Source: Alkalicoccobacillus murimartini
GTDB taxonomy: Bacteria; Bacillota; Bacilli; Bacillales; Bacillaceae_D
Assembly (NCBI RefSeq): GCF_030813245.1
Contig: NZ_JAUSUA010000002.1
Coordinates: 248,001-312,000, forward strand
Reading direction: 5' to 3'
DNA: 64,000 nucleotides
Shown: in pieces, positions 8,546-18,107 of the stretch
Numbering within the stretch: the first letter of the stretch is position 1
Layout: each line of letters opens with the position of its first letter
Position numbers and translations under genes: made by a program
The notes under the pieces: generated by a model
Told to the model about the DNA's origin: nothing
Databases searched by the model: none
What the model saw: the letters and a program-made list of their open reading frames with translations, nothing else

Positions 8546-9863
8546 ATCTCTCTCCTTCTATTTCTATTTTTGCTCGGCCTACTGAATCATAATAAAATCC
8601 ATGATGTTTCATAAGCTGTGGGTCAAACAAATTCCGACCGTCAATCACAATAAGTGATGCGAGTTCATCTTTCAGTTCATTCAGATTTAGTTCTTTAAAT
8701 TCTTTCCAATCAGTTAAAATCATTACGGCGTCTGCATCACGTGCGGCTTCCTGCCAGCTTGAGGCAAATGTAATGTGAGGTAGATAACTCACTGCAGCCT
8801 GCATAGCAACAGGATCATACGCCCTCACTTCAGCACCAAGGCCCGTAAGCATCGGAATAATGTCTCTTGCCGGAGCTGCACGCATATCATCTGTATTCGG
8901 CTTAAAAGCCAGTCCTAGAACTGCTATTTGTTTGCCTCTTAATCCTTCCACACCAAACGCTTGTTTTGCTTTCATAACTAACCGTTTTCGTTGTTCAAAA
9001 TTAACCTTTTCAACTTCAGGTACAATTTTTAGAGAGTAGCCTGCACTCTGTCCCATCTGAATAAATGCCTGTGTATCCTTAGGAAAGCAGGAACCACCGT
9101 ACCCAATCCCAGCTCCAAGGAAAGCTGATCCAATCCGAGGGTCAAGCCCCATTACTTCAGCAACCTTAGTGACATCAGCATCAAGCTGTTCACAGACATT
9201 AGCGACTTCGTTAATGAAACTAATTTTTGTTGCCAAAAAGGCATTTGCTGCGTACTTACTCATTTCAGCCGTTGCTAAATCGGTAATAACCAAGTTCGTA
9301 TTAAATGGTTTGTGTAGCTCTATTAATAATTCTTTTGCTTTTTCTGACTCTACTCCAAGAACAGCACGCTCCATATGCATCGTATCATAAATGGCTGTTC
9401 CTTCACGTAAAAACTCTGGATTTGATGCAACATCAAATGCCATTTTACCACATTGTTCCTGAATCCAGTTCTTTATTTTTTCTCCCGTCCCAACCGGTAC
9501 GGTGCTTTTTGTCACAATTACTTTGTAGGAAGTTAAGTGATCCCCAATTTCTTTAGCCACTGATTCGATAAAGGACAAATTAGCTGATCCATCTTCGTTA
9601 GCGGGCGTTCCCACTGCAATGACCACAAGATTGGCTTTGTCCATCGCTTCTTTAAGATTCGTTGTAAAACGAAGCCTGCGATTCTTTTGATTTTTGACAA
9701 GCAATTCTTCTATACCTGGCTCATAAATAGGTGAACGCCCTGCTATAAGTTGCTTAATTTTATGTTCATCTTGATCCACACACGTTACGTGATGACCAAC
9801 CTCGCTGAAGCATACTCCTGATACAAGTCCTACATATCCTGTCCCTACAACACAAATGTTCAT
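8493..9863 (-). CDS. ugd: UDP-glucose 6-dehydrogenase (TuaD/Ugd)
   Basis: A 456-residue enzyme oxidising UDP-glucose to UDP-glucuronate with two NAD. It has the N-terminal NAD motif GTGYVGLVSG, the central dimerisation domain, the catalytic-Cys motif GIGYGGSCFPKDT at about 250-262, and the C-terminal UDP-binding domain with GLAFKPNTDDMR. UDP-glucuronate is the acid building block of teichuronic acid, so with GalU it forms the precursor branch. The ATG overlaps the polymerase stop by one base (TAATG). The last 17 or so residues run into the epimerase gene in another frame and are probably a neutral tail. Confidence 0.95.
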   Translation of the reverse strand: MNICVVGTGYVGLVSGVCFSEVGHHVTCVDQDEHKIKQLIAGRSPIYEPGIEELLVKNQKNRRLRFTTNLKEAMDKANLVVIAVGTPANEDGSANLSFIESVAKEIGDHLTSYKVIVTKSTVPVGTGEKIKNWIQEQCGKMAFDVASNPEFLREGTAIYDTMHMERAVLGVESEKAKELLIELHKPFNTNLVITDLATAEMSKYAANAFLATKISFINEVANVCEQLDADVTKVAEVMGLDPRIGSAFLGAGIGYGGSCFPKDTQAFIQMGQSAGYSLKIVPEVEKVNFEQRKRLVMKAKQAFGVEGLRGKQIAVLGLAFKPNTDDMRAAPARDIIPMLTGLGAEVRAYDPVAMQAAVSYLPHITFASSWQEAARDADAVMILTDWKEFKELNLNELKDELASLIVIDGRNLFDPQLMKHHGFYYDSVGRAKIEIEGERYESITYRGSRLHRQKLS

Positions 9864-11272
9864 TATTTTTCTCCAACCTTTCTTGGTTCCAGAGATTCTC
9901 GGTTGTTATTAACTCTGTTCATTTGTACGTAACGCTTTCCTATTTCCGCACATAAAACAGTAATCATTACGATCACCCAAAAGCGTGGTGATACAAAATC
10001 CGAACGGTAGAGTGAGGTGATACCCAGGTGAAACCATAAAATCACAGCATATTGATAATAAATATGTTCCTTTCTTCTTTTATATAAATGAAGAAAAAAT
10101 AAGATAAAGGCTATCAGAAAAGCTCCTCCACCTAATAGTCCATGCTCAAATAATAGGTCTACAAACACATTATTGGATGTTGCACTTAGTTTAGAACCAT
10201 ACGCCAGAAATTTAGTTTGAGCTAGAAACTCATAGCTGCCAGGTCCAAATCCAAACAGGGTATTCACCCATGAGAAGTCAAACAGCCAGATAAATGGATA
10301 CACTAACATATATAAGCGACTGTGATTCGTGACATCAAATAAAACATCAAACCTTCCGATAATAGGCATGAATAGCTCCAAAACCAAGCTCCATTTCCAC
10401 CAAATGAATAAACCAATTGGTATGAACGATGCGAGTATAGGTAGGATAAGCCTATTCCAATTTATTGTTCTGGACGTGACGATTAACCATAAAGCAAACA
10501 ATGCCACAAGCAAGACATTTACATAACCACTAATCGAAAAGGAAAATATTAGAACAAAGAGTACTGGTAACATCCATTGCCAGAGATATGAGAACTTATT
10601 TTTATATAACAGTAAGCCAATAATAAGACCATCGATTAGAAATGGTACAAGAAAGCTTGGCTCCTCCGTTAAAGACGTTAACCTGAAATTAATAAGTACC
10701 TCTGATTGAACACTGTGAACAGCGGATCGAGTTTGAACATCAGGCATTGGGTAACCAATTGATAAATGCAAAAACTGCCAAATACCAAACAAAACCAAAA
10801 CACCGATTCCACCTAAATAGGCTCTACCTATATAATTCAGTTCCGTTTTTGTCATGCGTTTTAGTAATAGAATGAATAAAGTCATTATGCTAATATAGAT
10901 GGCTCCATTGAACACTCTACGTGGCAAAGAGTTTTGATAATAATTCACATATTCAGAAGACAGCATATAGGTCAAATTAAATGTCCCTGCTACTATCGCT
11001 AAACTTGCGGAAACAAACAACGTAATAATTATCAAGTAATATGGAGACCTTAACGACTTAATAGGATGTAGCTTGTTTTCTGATTCTGAGAACCAAACAA
11101 TAAACAATAAGCAAAGAGCGGCAAAACTAGTTAGCACTGACGTAGCAATAGGTAAGACTTTCTGATATTGACTAACAACAGCAAAAGGTGCCAAAAACGC
11201 CAGCATTATTAAAGCCAATGCTAATAACGAAGATCGATAAGGTTGTATGGTTTTTTTTAGTATTGTGATCAT
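9863..11272 (-). CDS. O-antigen ligase/polymerase-like membrane protein (TuaE-like)
   Basis: A 469-residue integral membrane protein with about eleven to twelve hydrophobic segments and a large external loop near residues 320-380 containing the sequence FGFGPGSYEF, typical of Wzy/WaaL polymerases. It probably joins lipid-linked repeat units into a teichuronic-type chain outside the membrane. Position directly before ugd matches tuaE before/after tuaD in Bacillus. The ATG at 11272 has AAGGA nine bases upstream. This family is poorly conserved, so the call rests on topology, the loop motif and context. Confidence 0.8.
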   Translation of the reverse strand: MITILKKTIQPYRSSLLALALIMLAFLAPFAVVSQYQKVLPIATSVLTSFAALCLLFIVWFSESENKLHPIKSLRSPYYLIIITLFVSASLAIVAGTFNLTYMLSSEYVNYYQNSLPRRVFNGAIYISIMTLFILLLKRMTKTELNYIGRAYLGGIGVLVLFGIWQFLHLSIGYPMPDVQTRSAVHSVQSEVLINFRLTSLTEEPSFLVPFLIDGLIIGLLLYKNKFSYLWQWMLPVLFVLIFSFSISGYVNVLLVALFALWLIVTSRTINWNRLILPILASFIPIGLFIWWKWSLVLELFMPIIGRFDVLFDVTNHSRLYMLVYPFIWLFDFSWVNTLFGFGPGSYEFLAQTKFLAYGSKLSATSNNVFVDLLFEHGLLGGGAFLIAFILFFLHLYKRRKEHIYYQYAVILWFHLGITSLYRSDFVSPRFWVIVMITVLCAEIGKRYVQMNRVNNNRESLEPRKVGEK

Positions 11273-11549
11273 AGTCTGGGTTCCTTGTCTATTAGGCTGT
11301 CATCATCATAGCACGCATCAAATACCACTTTTGTTAAGTAGCTGTAAAGATTAAATAAAGATATTCGAGAAGTTATCATAAAAGGGAGAAAGCCTGCTCG
11401 TTATTCTCTTTTAGCTTTACCGAAACAATGGGATTTAACCACGATCCCTGTTCGTATTTACCTTCTTTACAAAAGAATTATGACGAGCTTGCAAGCCTAA
11501 AAATAGTCGTTATACTTATATTCGAACCCAGATAAAGGAGGCTGTTTAA

Positions 11550-11900
11550 TTGAAATACTCATTGTTATTAGCTGTACTATCTTCAGTCTTACTATTGACC
11601 GCATGTGGTCAGCAACCATTGACCATACGGAGTACACTTGAAGGTGATCAATATGTGCGAAATAATATAGAATCGTTTACGGGAGAAACCTTTAATCAAC
11701 TCTTATCAGCTGAGTATCCAGTAGATGAGTTAGATATCGAAAAATTGAAGAACGTCATAAGTGAGAATGAGCAAACTAGATATACTCGATACAATGATGA
11801 GTTATATCGATACAACGCAGCAGGCAACCTTCTTTATTACACCAAATGGAGCGAAGAGGCAGGGGAGTATAAATTAACAGCGCTGGAATTTCCAGAGTAA
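11550..11900 (+). CDS. Small lipoprotein of unknown function
   Basis: A 116-residue protein with a lipoprotein signal peptide ending LLLTAC, the lipidated Cys being residue 19. The rest is a small mixed domain with no family I recognise. Start is TTG at 11550, well placed after AAAGGAGG. It is the only plus-strand gene in the teichuronic region and is flanked by a divergent upstream gene and a shared bidirectional terminator, so it is a separate transcription unit. It might act in envelope homeostasis, but that is only suggested by location. Confidence 0.75.
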   Translation: MKYSLLLAVLSSVLLLTACGQQPLTIRSTLEGDQYVRNNIESFTGETFNQLLSAEYPVDELDIEKLKNVISENEQTRYTRYNDELYRYNAAGNLLYYTKWSEEAGEYKLTALEFPE

Positions 11901-11907
11901 CAAGTAA

Positions 11908-11957
11908 AAAAGGGGTTTCGATGTTCATTAAGAATGAACATCGAAACCCCTTTTTCT
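11908..11957. terminator. Bidirectional rho-independent terminator
   Basis: A long perfect stem (AAAAAGGGGTTTCGATGTT paired with its complement, loop near 11931) with A- and T-runs at both ends. It ends the lipoprotein transcript and the minus-strand GT2 transcript that converge on it. Confidence 0.93.
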
Positions 11958-11993
11958 ATTTTTTATCAAACATTGCAGATCACTATGATGAGC

Positions 11994-12818
11994 TTATGTG
12001 CGTTCCTTGACTCCATTCACTTTTACTTCTTTCTCACTAAATGTTAATGCTACAGCTTTTGCATACGTGTGAATGGGTCGCTTCACGTGGCGGATTTTCT
12101 TTGCAAATAGAGCTGTTAATAAGATAATATCAACTGGCTTACTGTATAGGGCACCAAATAACGCACCTTTGCTCACCATTGTCCTCTCATCAAGCCGTGA
12201 TGCTTGTGTGGGTTTAAGGTGATACACAATAACTTCAGGAATATAACTTATGGTGTAGCCTGCCCTCTGAAGGCTAAAAAGAAAGATATTCTCCTCCCCA
12301 CTAGGATGTTTAGCACCAAGACCAAAGCTTTCATTAAAGCACAAGTACTGACGGTCAACTGCCTGCACGTCCACAAACATCTCTATAGAAGACTTCCGAA
12401 ACAAATCTCTGGTTCGCACATGGTCCGCTTTTTCAGTTGGATAACTCTTATACGATTGATTTGTTGTTGGATCAAAGATTTGATAGCACACTACTTGAGC
12501 TTTGTTTTGGTTAAAAAAATCCTCCACCTTTTCAAAGGCATCATTCGGGTACCAGCAATCATCATCTGAGAACGTTACATATTGTCCACTTATCGCTTTA
12601 ATGCCTTCATTTCGCGCATAAGAAAGACCTCGTTTGTTTAATTGAACCTGCTTGTAAGCAAACGCCCTTTCTCCCAGCAAATCTGCTACTACTTCATGCT
12701 TATCCTGTGAGACAACAATAACTTCAAACTTAGTACTCGTTTGTTTTTCGAGACTCTCAAATAATCGACTAAGCTCTTGCTCTCTTGTACCTAATGTTGG
12801 GATGATGATGCTTAACAT
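11994..12818 (-). CDS. Family 2 glycosyltransferase
   Basis: A 274-residue GT-A glycosyltransferase. LSIIIPTLGTREQELSRLF opens the nucleotide-binding fold, GLSYARNEGI and SDDDCW give the metal-binding acidic motif, and GLGAKHPSGEENIF is a typical acceptor-side segment with Glu-Glu. It is the last gene of the galU-flippase-GT4 group and stops before the converging terminator. ATG at 12818 follows GGAGGAG. It probably adds one sugar to a lipid-linked precursor; donor and acceptor are unknown. Confidence 0.87.
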   Translation of the reverse strand: MLSIIIPTLGTREQELSRLFESLEKQTSTKFEVIVVSQDKHEVVADLLGERAFAYKQVQLNKRGLSYARNEGIKAISGQYVTFSDDDCWYPNDAFEKVEDFFNQNKAQVVCYQIFDPTTNQSYKSYPTEKADHVRTRDLFRKSSIEMFVDVQAVDRQYLCFNESFGLGAKHPSGEENIFLFSLQRAGYTISYIPEVIVYHLKPTQASRLDERTMVSKGALFGALYSKPVDIILLTALFAKKIRHVKRPIHTYAKAVALTFSEKEVKVNGVKERT

Positions 12819-12842
12819 CGAATCTCCTCCAAAAAGAATGAT

Positions 12843-13925
12843 TTAAAATAATTGTTCATACGCTCTTACACAATTATCAATTGAAAAGGTAGATGCACGC
12901 TGCTTTAATGCACTCTCTGGCTGTGGGTGATCTAATGAATACAATATTGCGTCTGCCATTTCCTCAACAGCACCTACTCCTACAAGTTTTCCGAGTCTCC
13001 CATGCTCAAGAATCTCTGCAGGTCCACTTGGACAATCCGTAGCTACCACGGTTGTACCCATGGCAAATGCCTCAATCAACACATTCCCAAAGCCCTCCCA
13101 TGCTGAGGAGAGCACAAATAAATCAGCTTTTTTCATATAAGGGTATGGATTAGTCTGAAAGCCTACAAAATCGACAACCTCTTTTAGGTTTAGCTCAGCT
13201 GTGAGTTTCGTGAGAGTGTCTTTTTCAGGTCCATCACCAACGATCATTAACCTCGTATTTGGTCGCACTTCATTTACCTTCTTAAAGGCATGAAGTAAGG
13301 TCTTATAATCCTTTTGCACATGCAATCGACCAACTGTCACAATCACTTCCTGGTTTTGGTCAAACCAAGGATGCTCCACTACATTCTCACCATTTTTTAA
13401 TAGTTCAGTTGTCACAATCGGATTATAAATCACATGAATCTTTTTATCCGAAACTCCAGAAACCTGATGAATATCATCCGCTACTCCCTTAGAGACACAA
13501 ACGATGTCATCAGCAAATCTATACATGATTGAAATCCCACGTTTCACCTTGTTAAATTGTGGCAGCCTGCGCGCTTGCTCTGTGATATTAACATGACTAC
13601 TCACAATAATTTTTGTCGGTACCCGCGTTAGTTTTTTTGCGAGTAGAACAATCAAATTAATATAATCCTTAGCTGATATCAGCACATCTGGCTTATGCTT
13701 AGAAAGATACTGGCGAATCGCTAAACAGCTTGCACGTAAATTAGGTTTGTCCAGATGAATTACACGAATACCATCAGGAATATCGTTCATGTATTCACCC
13801 TTCATTTGCACAACTACTAAGTCAACTTGATATCCCTTTTCAAGAAGGCCTTCCATGAGGTGCAGAGTGAGTCGCTCCACTCCCCCACCTTCGAGAGAAT
13901 ATAAAATAAAAGCAATCTTTTTCAT
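12843..13925 (-). CDS. Family 4 glycosyltransferase (TuaC-like)
   Basis: A 360-residue GT-B glycosyltransferase. The N-terminal glycine-rich acceptor loop is LEGGGVERLTL, and the C-terminal donor domain has GRLHVQKDYKTLLHAF and the EX7E motif in SAWEGFGNVLIEAFAMG. It follows the flippase with the start codon touching the flippase stop, so they are coupled. In Bacillus the tuaB-tuaC order is the same, supporting a teichuronic role. Confidence 0.88.
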   Translation of the reverse strand: MKKIAFILYSLEGGGVERLTLHLMEGLLEKGYQVDLVVVQMKGEYMNDIPDGIRVIHLDKPNLRASCLAIRQYLSKHKPDVLISAKDYINLIVLLAKKLTRVPTKIIVSSHVNITEQARRLPQFNKVKRGISIMYRFADDIVCVSKGVADDIHQVSGVSDKKIHVIYNPIVTTELLKNGENVVEHPWFDQNQEVIVTVGRLHVQKDYKTLLHAFKKVNEVRPNTRLMIVGDGPEKDTLTKLTAELNLKEVVDFVGFQTNPYPYMKKADLFVLSSAWEGFGNVLIEAFAMGTTVVATDCPSGPAEILEHGRLGKLVGVGAVEEMADAILYSLDHPQPESALKQRASTFSIDNCVRAYEQLF

Positions 13926-15362
13926 TTAACTCTCTCCTCTTTTTCGAGATCGTAGTCGATTGATGATTAGGTTTCGAAATCCTAATGCGTTCACCATCCA
14001 TATAAGCGCCACATATAGGATCAGCCCAACCAGAACCTGAACAAGTAGCCAACCCAATCCACTCTCTGTTCTCATGAACCAAAGCACAATGCCCATCACA
14101 GTCGAAGCACATAAAATCTTAATAAAATCTTTACCTGGAAACGGAAAATCTCGTATCGATATATTCATGAAAAATAAACTCAATAAAATGGCTGCTGCAT
14201 AGGCTACCACGGTGGCCACGGCTGCACCTCTTAAGCCAAAATCCGGGATCAATAGGATCGTTAAAACAACATTTAAGACTGCTGCTAAAAATACTGGTAG
14301 AACCTGCACAGACGTTCGTTTATGTAAATGAAAGATAATATCAACCGCATATAGTTTTAACCCTTTTAAAAAAGCCCCTACCGCTATCAAAGGCATAATT
14401 AAAAGTGCTTGCTCTCTGAATCCTTCACCTAACATTAGCCCTACCACATTAGGTGTCAGTACAATCAAACCAATCATGGCAGGAAGTGCGATCAGCAGCA
14501 ATAGACCTGTATTCTCTTTTACTTGCTTTAAAGCCTCGCTCTCACCCTTTTGCTCCATCGTTCGAACAGCAAGTGGAAACGCAGCTAAATTAATCACTAG
14601 CATTAACGTAAAAATGGTCTGTTCAGTTAAATCGTAGGTAGCAGAATAGGTTCCATTTGCTCCAACACCAATCATGGCACTAATAATAAACCGATCCGAA
14701 TTATGGATAACAACACCTAGTAGAAGCGTTAAAGCAAGAGGGACTCCATATCCAGCAAACTCTTTTATAATAGCTGGTTTGAAGGATGTTAGACGGACAG
14801 CTCCTCCCCACTTTTTATACGTTGGCCAAGCTAACGTAACCACAAACGCTAGAACTAGCCCCCAGAGCAACCCAAGCTCCTCAAAACCAGCTAGTATCAA
14901 CAGAACTCCAAACGCTAAGGCTAAAACAGAACGCATAAATGATAGGTACCCATATAATTTAGGATTAAATTCTGAACGAATAAGATTTAAATTCATTTGG
15001 TACCATGACTGACACCATGACAAGATGAGTGCCAACAACACATGGACCCAGCCTAATCCATCAATAAAAAAATATAGAGGAAGCCCTGCTATCGCGCTAA
15101 CCCCAGCTAACGCTATAAAACTCAATTTAACCGTATCAAGAAAGGGCCTCTCTCCCTGATACATCGGATAATATCTAAGAAGACTCACCTTCAGCCACTC
15201 AAATACAATCGCATTAATCATTGCAGCAATCGCAAATACAAGTGCATATCGGCCATACTCAACCTCTGTGAGCAGTCTTGTATACACAGCAATTGCTGCA
15301 AAACCAACCAAAGCAGGAATTCCATGTGATAGTAAATAAGCAAATGCATGTCTAGCCAGCAA
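13926..15362 (-). CDS. Polysaccharide flippase of the MOP/Wzx family (TuaB-like)
   Basis: A 478-residue membrane protein with twelve to fourteen predicted helices, of the oligosaccharide flippase superfamily, expected to move lipid-linked repeat units across the membrane for the TuaE-like polymerase. The open frame extends to a GTG at 15392, but AAGGAGG lies inside that extension at a proper distance from the TTG at 15362, which I take as the start. Together with the polymerase this indicates a Wzx/Wzy-type pathway for this polymer, distinct from the ABC-exported teichoic acid made by the neighbouring genes. Confidence 0.87.
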   Translation of the reverse strand: MLARHAFAYLLSHGIPALVGFAAIAVYTRLLTEVEYGRYALVFAIAAMINAIVFEWLKVSLLRYYPMYQGERPFLDTVKLSFIALAGVSAIAGLPLYFFIDGLGWVHVLLALILSWCQSWYQMNLNLIRSEFNPKLYGYLSFMRSVLALAFGVLLILAGFEELGLLWGLVLAFVVTLAWPTYKKWGGAVRLTSFKPAIIKEFAGYGVPLALTLLLGVVIHNSDRFIISAMIGVGANGTYSATYDLTEQTIFTLMLVINLAAFPLAVRTMEQKGESEALKQVKENTGLLLLIALPAMIGLIVLTPNVVGLMLGEGFREQALLIMPLIAVGAFLKGLKLYAVDIIFHLHKRTSVQVLPVFLAAVLNVVLTILLIPDFGLRGAAVATVVAYAAAILLSLFFMNISIRDFPFPGKDFIKILCASTVMGIVLWFMRTESGLGWLLVQVLVGLILYVALIWMVNALGFRNLIINRLRSRKRGES

Positions 15363-15433
15363 CAGAATTCCTCCTTCAACAACCTTATACACCCAGTATG
15401 GTCACAAACTGATTGTAGCAGAATCAGCTCACG

Positions 15434-15468
15434 AAAAAAAAGCGCCTCCCTATTCGGGAAACGCTTTG
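15434..15468 (-). terminator. Rho-independent terminator after galU
   Basis: Stem AAAGCG with CGCTTT, strengthened by inner TCCC/GGGA pairs, followed by a run of eight T on the minus strand. Confidence 0.8.
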
Positions 15469-15516
15469 CCTTTACAGTATTTACGTAGGATTAACAAACG
15501 ATATACAGCCTTAATA

Positions 15517-16401
15517 TTATGGCTTTAAGATATCCTCAAGTTGAAGGTATTCCTTCATTTTTTTGATTAGCTCTGGCTTAAGCTCATCACGCTGCATTGC
15601 AAATTCTAATGTAGTCATAACAAAACCTAATTTCTCACCAACATCATATCGCTTGCCTTCAAAATCATAAGCAAATACTGGCTGCTCTTCATTCAAACGC
15701 TGAATCGCATCCGTTAACTGAATCTCTCCACCTGCACCAGTCTCCTGATTTTCAAGGTATGTAAAGATTTCAGGCGTCAATAGATAACGTCCAAGAATAG
15801 CAAGGTTAGATGGTGCCGTACCAAGCTTTGGCTTCTCAACAAATTGGTTCACTTTATACAAGCGACCTTCTTGACTAGCAGGATCAATGATTCCGTAACG
15901 GTCTGTTACATTTTCATCAACTTGCTGCACACCAATGATTGAAGAACCCGTTTCATTATACTGCTCAATTAATTGCTGAAGACAAGGCTTTTCATTCTGT
16001 ACAATGTCATCACCTAGTAATACGGCAAATGGTTCGTCACCAATAAATTTACGTGCACACCAAACCGCATGACCAAGTCCCTTTGCTTCTTTTTGACGAA
16101 TATAGTGAATATCCACTTTTGAAGCTTCCTGTACCTTCTCAAGGAGCTCAAACTTCTCTTTCTCGATTAGGTTCTGCTCTAACTCAAATGCATGGTCAAA
16201 GTGATCCTCAATCGCACGCTTTCCTTTACCTGTAACAATGATGATATCCTCGATACCTGACTTCACTGCTTCCTCAACGATATATTGAATCGTAGGCTTA
16301 TCTACGATAGGGAGCATTTCTTTTGGCATTGCTTTTGTAGCAGGAAGGAATCTTGTACCGAGTCCTGCAGCTGGGATTATGGCTTTTCTTACTTTTTTCA
16401 T
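15517..16401 (-). CDS. galU: UTP-glucose-1-phosphate uridylyltransferase
   Basis: A 294-residue nucleotidyltransferase making UDP-glucose from UTP and glucose-1-phosphate. The N-terminal [20 protein letters not shown] holds the nucleotide and phosphate loop, and later LLGDDIV, FVEKP and GEIQLTDAI are family motifs. Length is normal. UDP-glucose serves both UDP-glucuronate synthesis by the dehydrogenase at 8.5-9.9 kb and the glucosylation expected from the TagE-like enzyme near 31 kb. It has its own terminator. A deleted second copy lies at 34859-34967. Confidence 0.96.
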   Translation of the reverse strand: MKKVRKAIIPAAGLGTRFLPATKAMPKEMLPIVDKPTIQYIVEEAVKSGIEDIIIVTGKGKRAIEDHFDHAFELEQNLIEKEKFELLEKVQEASKVDIHYIRQKEAKGLGHAVWCARKFIGDEPFAVLLGDDIVQNEKPCLQQLIEQYNETGSSIIGVQQVDENVTDRYGIIDPASQEGRLYKVNQFVEKPKLGTAPSNLAILGRYLLTPEIFTYLENQETGAGGEIQLTDAIQRLNEEQPVFAYDFEGKRYDVGEKLGFVMTTLEFAMQRDELKPELIKKMKEYLQLEDILKP

Positions 16402-16449
16402 AGGTTGTCTCCTTTAAGCTATACATATTCTTAGCTAAACATAATGTAG

Positions 16450-18006
16450 TTATTTTTTTGTTTTTTTCGCTTTCAAAGCTAAATTTCCATTTTTAGTCTT
16501 ATAGAACGTATAAGTCAAGCCTTCTTTACCCTTAGAGTATTCTAATTCTTCAAATTTACGAATAGTCATCCTTTGATAATCATTGTAAATCAGATAAGTT
16601 GAATATACACCTTTTTTAATTTTTTTTAGCTCACTATCAGAAATATTTAATACGTAGGTATTTTCATCTTTCTGTTCTAGATTAAATGAATAAGTCAATG
16701 AAGCATCTTCTCTACTAAACATTTGTATACGACTTATGTTTTTGCTTTGTCTTCCTAAAGCTAAAATTTCTGCTGTATAATCTTTTTCATTCGTAATTTC
16801 TTTTTTCAATTCTGCATAAAGTGGTATTTCAACCTTGCTGAATCGTTCCTCTGCTATCGGAGTAATATAGTAGGCTATTCCGTTCTCAAATAATCTTTCT
16901 TTTTCTTTTTCCCTTAGGGACCACTCATAAAGTTTTTCTACTTCTTTGAATTTCTTTTCAATCATTAACTCAAATGCTATTTTGTGAAGAGAATTAAAAA
17001 ACGTCTCACTAATTTTATATTTTCTCTTTCTTAATAAGGTAAGAACTTCATCAAATTTACGATAATAATTTTGTTTATTTTTGCTTTTTAAAAAATGATT
17101 TTTATCAAATAACCGTCCCATCGAATCAAATTCAACGAGTCTGTTAACAATCATTTTTTCAATTGTTTCATCTAGATTTTTATTTAAGACATAATCTAAA
17201 ACAGCAATATTTGTATCCATCTTTTCCATAATATCAGTCTGCTTTGTCAGAGAATGATTTGCTTCTTCTCTATTCACGTAGTAAATAGTATCAGTGGTAG
17301 TAGAAATAAAATCGCATTTCGTTAATACATCAATAAAAAATTGTTTATCTTCAGCATATTTCATATTAGGATACTGAATATCATTATTCTTTATAAAATC
17401 TAAATTCATCATCCTAGCCCGAGGACCTAAATGATAAAACATATGAGGAATCGAAACCGGAGTAACACGGTTCCTATTTCTTATAGATTCATGTTTTCCA
17501 ATTAGTTTCTCACCCTTATTGTCTACCTTAATTGATTTACCTACAACGTAATTTACATTGTCTTGTTCAATTAAATCATAAAGTGATTTCATCCCAAACG
17601 GAGTAAACCAATCATCAGCATCTAAAAACGTAATATATTCAGAATTAGCTAATTGAATTCCTAAATTTCTTGGATAGGCAGGAGTTCCTGTATTCTTATT
17701 CAGAAAAACAATTACAATGTTATCATACAAACTCGAATACTCTCTAAGAATTTCACGAGAAGAATCTGATGAACCGTCATCAACTAAAATCAAAGAAATA
17801 TGTCCAAAACCAATATTTTGTCTCACAACTGAGTCTATCGTTTTACGCAAATAATTTTCTGCGTTATAAACGGGAACAATTACAGATATTTTTTTCTTAT
17901 ACTTCAGTGAATCTTCATTTATTATTTCGTATGAAACTTTATTGATCTCTTCAACATTTTCTTTTATCGTTTTTTTATTAGCGTTGAAGATATTAAAAAA
18001 ACCCAT
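16450..18006 (-). CDS. Family 2 glycosyltransferase with long C-terminal extension
   Basis: A 518-residue protein. Residues about 38-260 form a GT2 domain (KKISVIVPVYNAENYLRKT, VDDGSSDSS, LDADDWF). The C-terminal half is Lys- and Glu-rich, predicted helical and then beta-rich, and resembles the accessory parts of teichoic-acid-region transferases rather than a known catalytic domain. Its ribosome site is AGGAGAG. It lies between galU and the fused GT2/glycerophosphotransferase gene. Likely a wall-polymer sugar transferase; the donor is unknown. Confidence 0.82.
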   Translation of the reverse strand: MGFFNIFNANKKTIKENVEEINKVSYEIINEDSLKYKKKISVIVPVYNAENYLRKTIDSVVRQNIGFGHISLILVDDGSSDSSREILREYSSLYDNIVIVFLNKNTGTPAYPRNLGIQLANSEYITFLDADDWFTPFGMKSLYDLIEQDNVNYVVGKSIKVDNKGEKLIGKHESIRNRNRVTPVSIPHMFYHLGPRARMMNLDFIKNNDIQYPNMKYAEDKQFFIDVLTKCDFISTTTDTIYYVNREEANHSLTKQTDIMEKMDTNIAVLDYVLNKNLDETIEKMIVNRLVEFDSMGRLFDKNHFLKSKNKQNYYRKFDEVLTLLRKRKYKISETFFNSLHKIAFELMIEKKFKEVEKLYEWSLREKEKERLFENGIAYYITPIAEERFSKVEIPLYAELKKEITNEKDYTAEILALGRQSKNISRIQMFSREDASLTYSFNLEQKDENTYVLNISDSELKKIKKGVYSTYLIYNDYQRMTIRKFEELEYSKGKEGLTYTFYKTKNGNLALKAKKTKK

Positions 18007-18069
18007 ATTATATCTCTCCTAATTTATCTTGCTTACAGTGCTCATATGTTAGTTCTTTCCCTCTCACTC

Positions 18070-18107
18070 AGTGAATAAACCTTTCTAAAAAGAAGGTTTA
18101 TTTATTA
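18070..18107 (-). terminator. Hairpin overlapping the stop of the fused transferase gene
   Basis: AATAAACCTT paired with AAGGTTTATT around a TCTAAAAAG loop. On the minus strand it overlaps the stop codon at 18098 and is not followed by a strong T-run, so termination may be partial. Confidence 0.5.
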
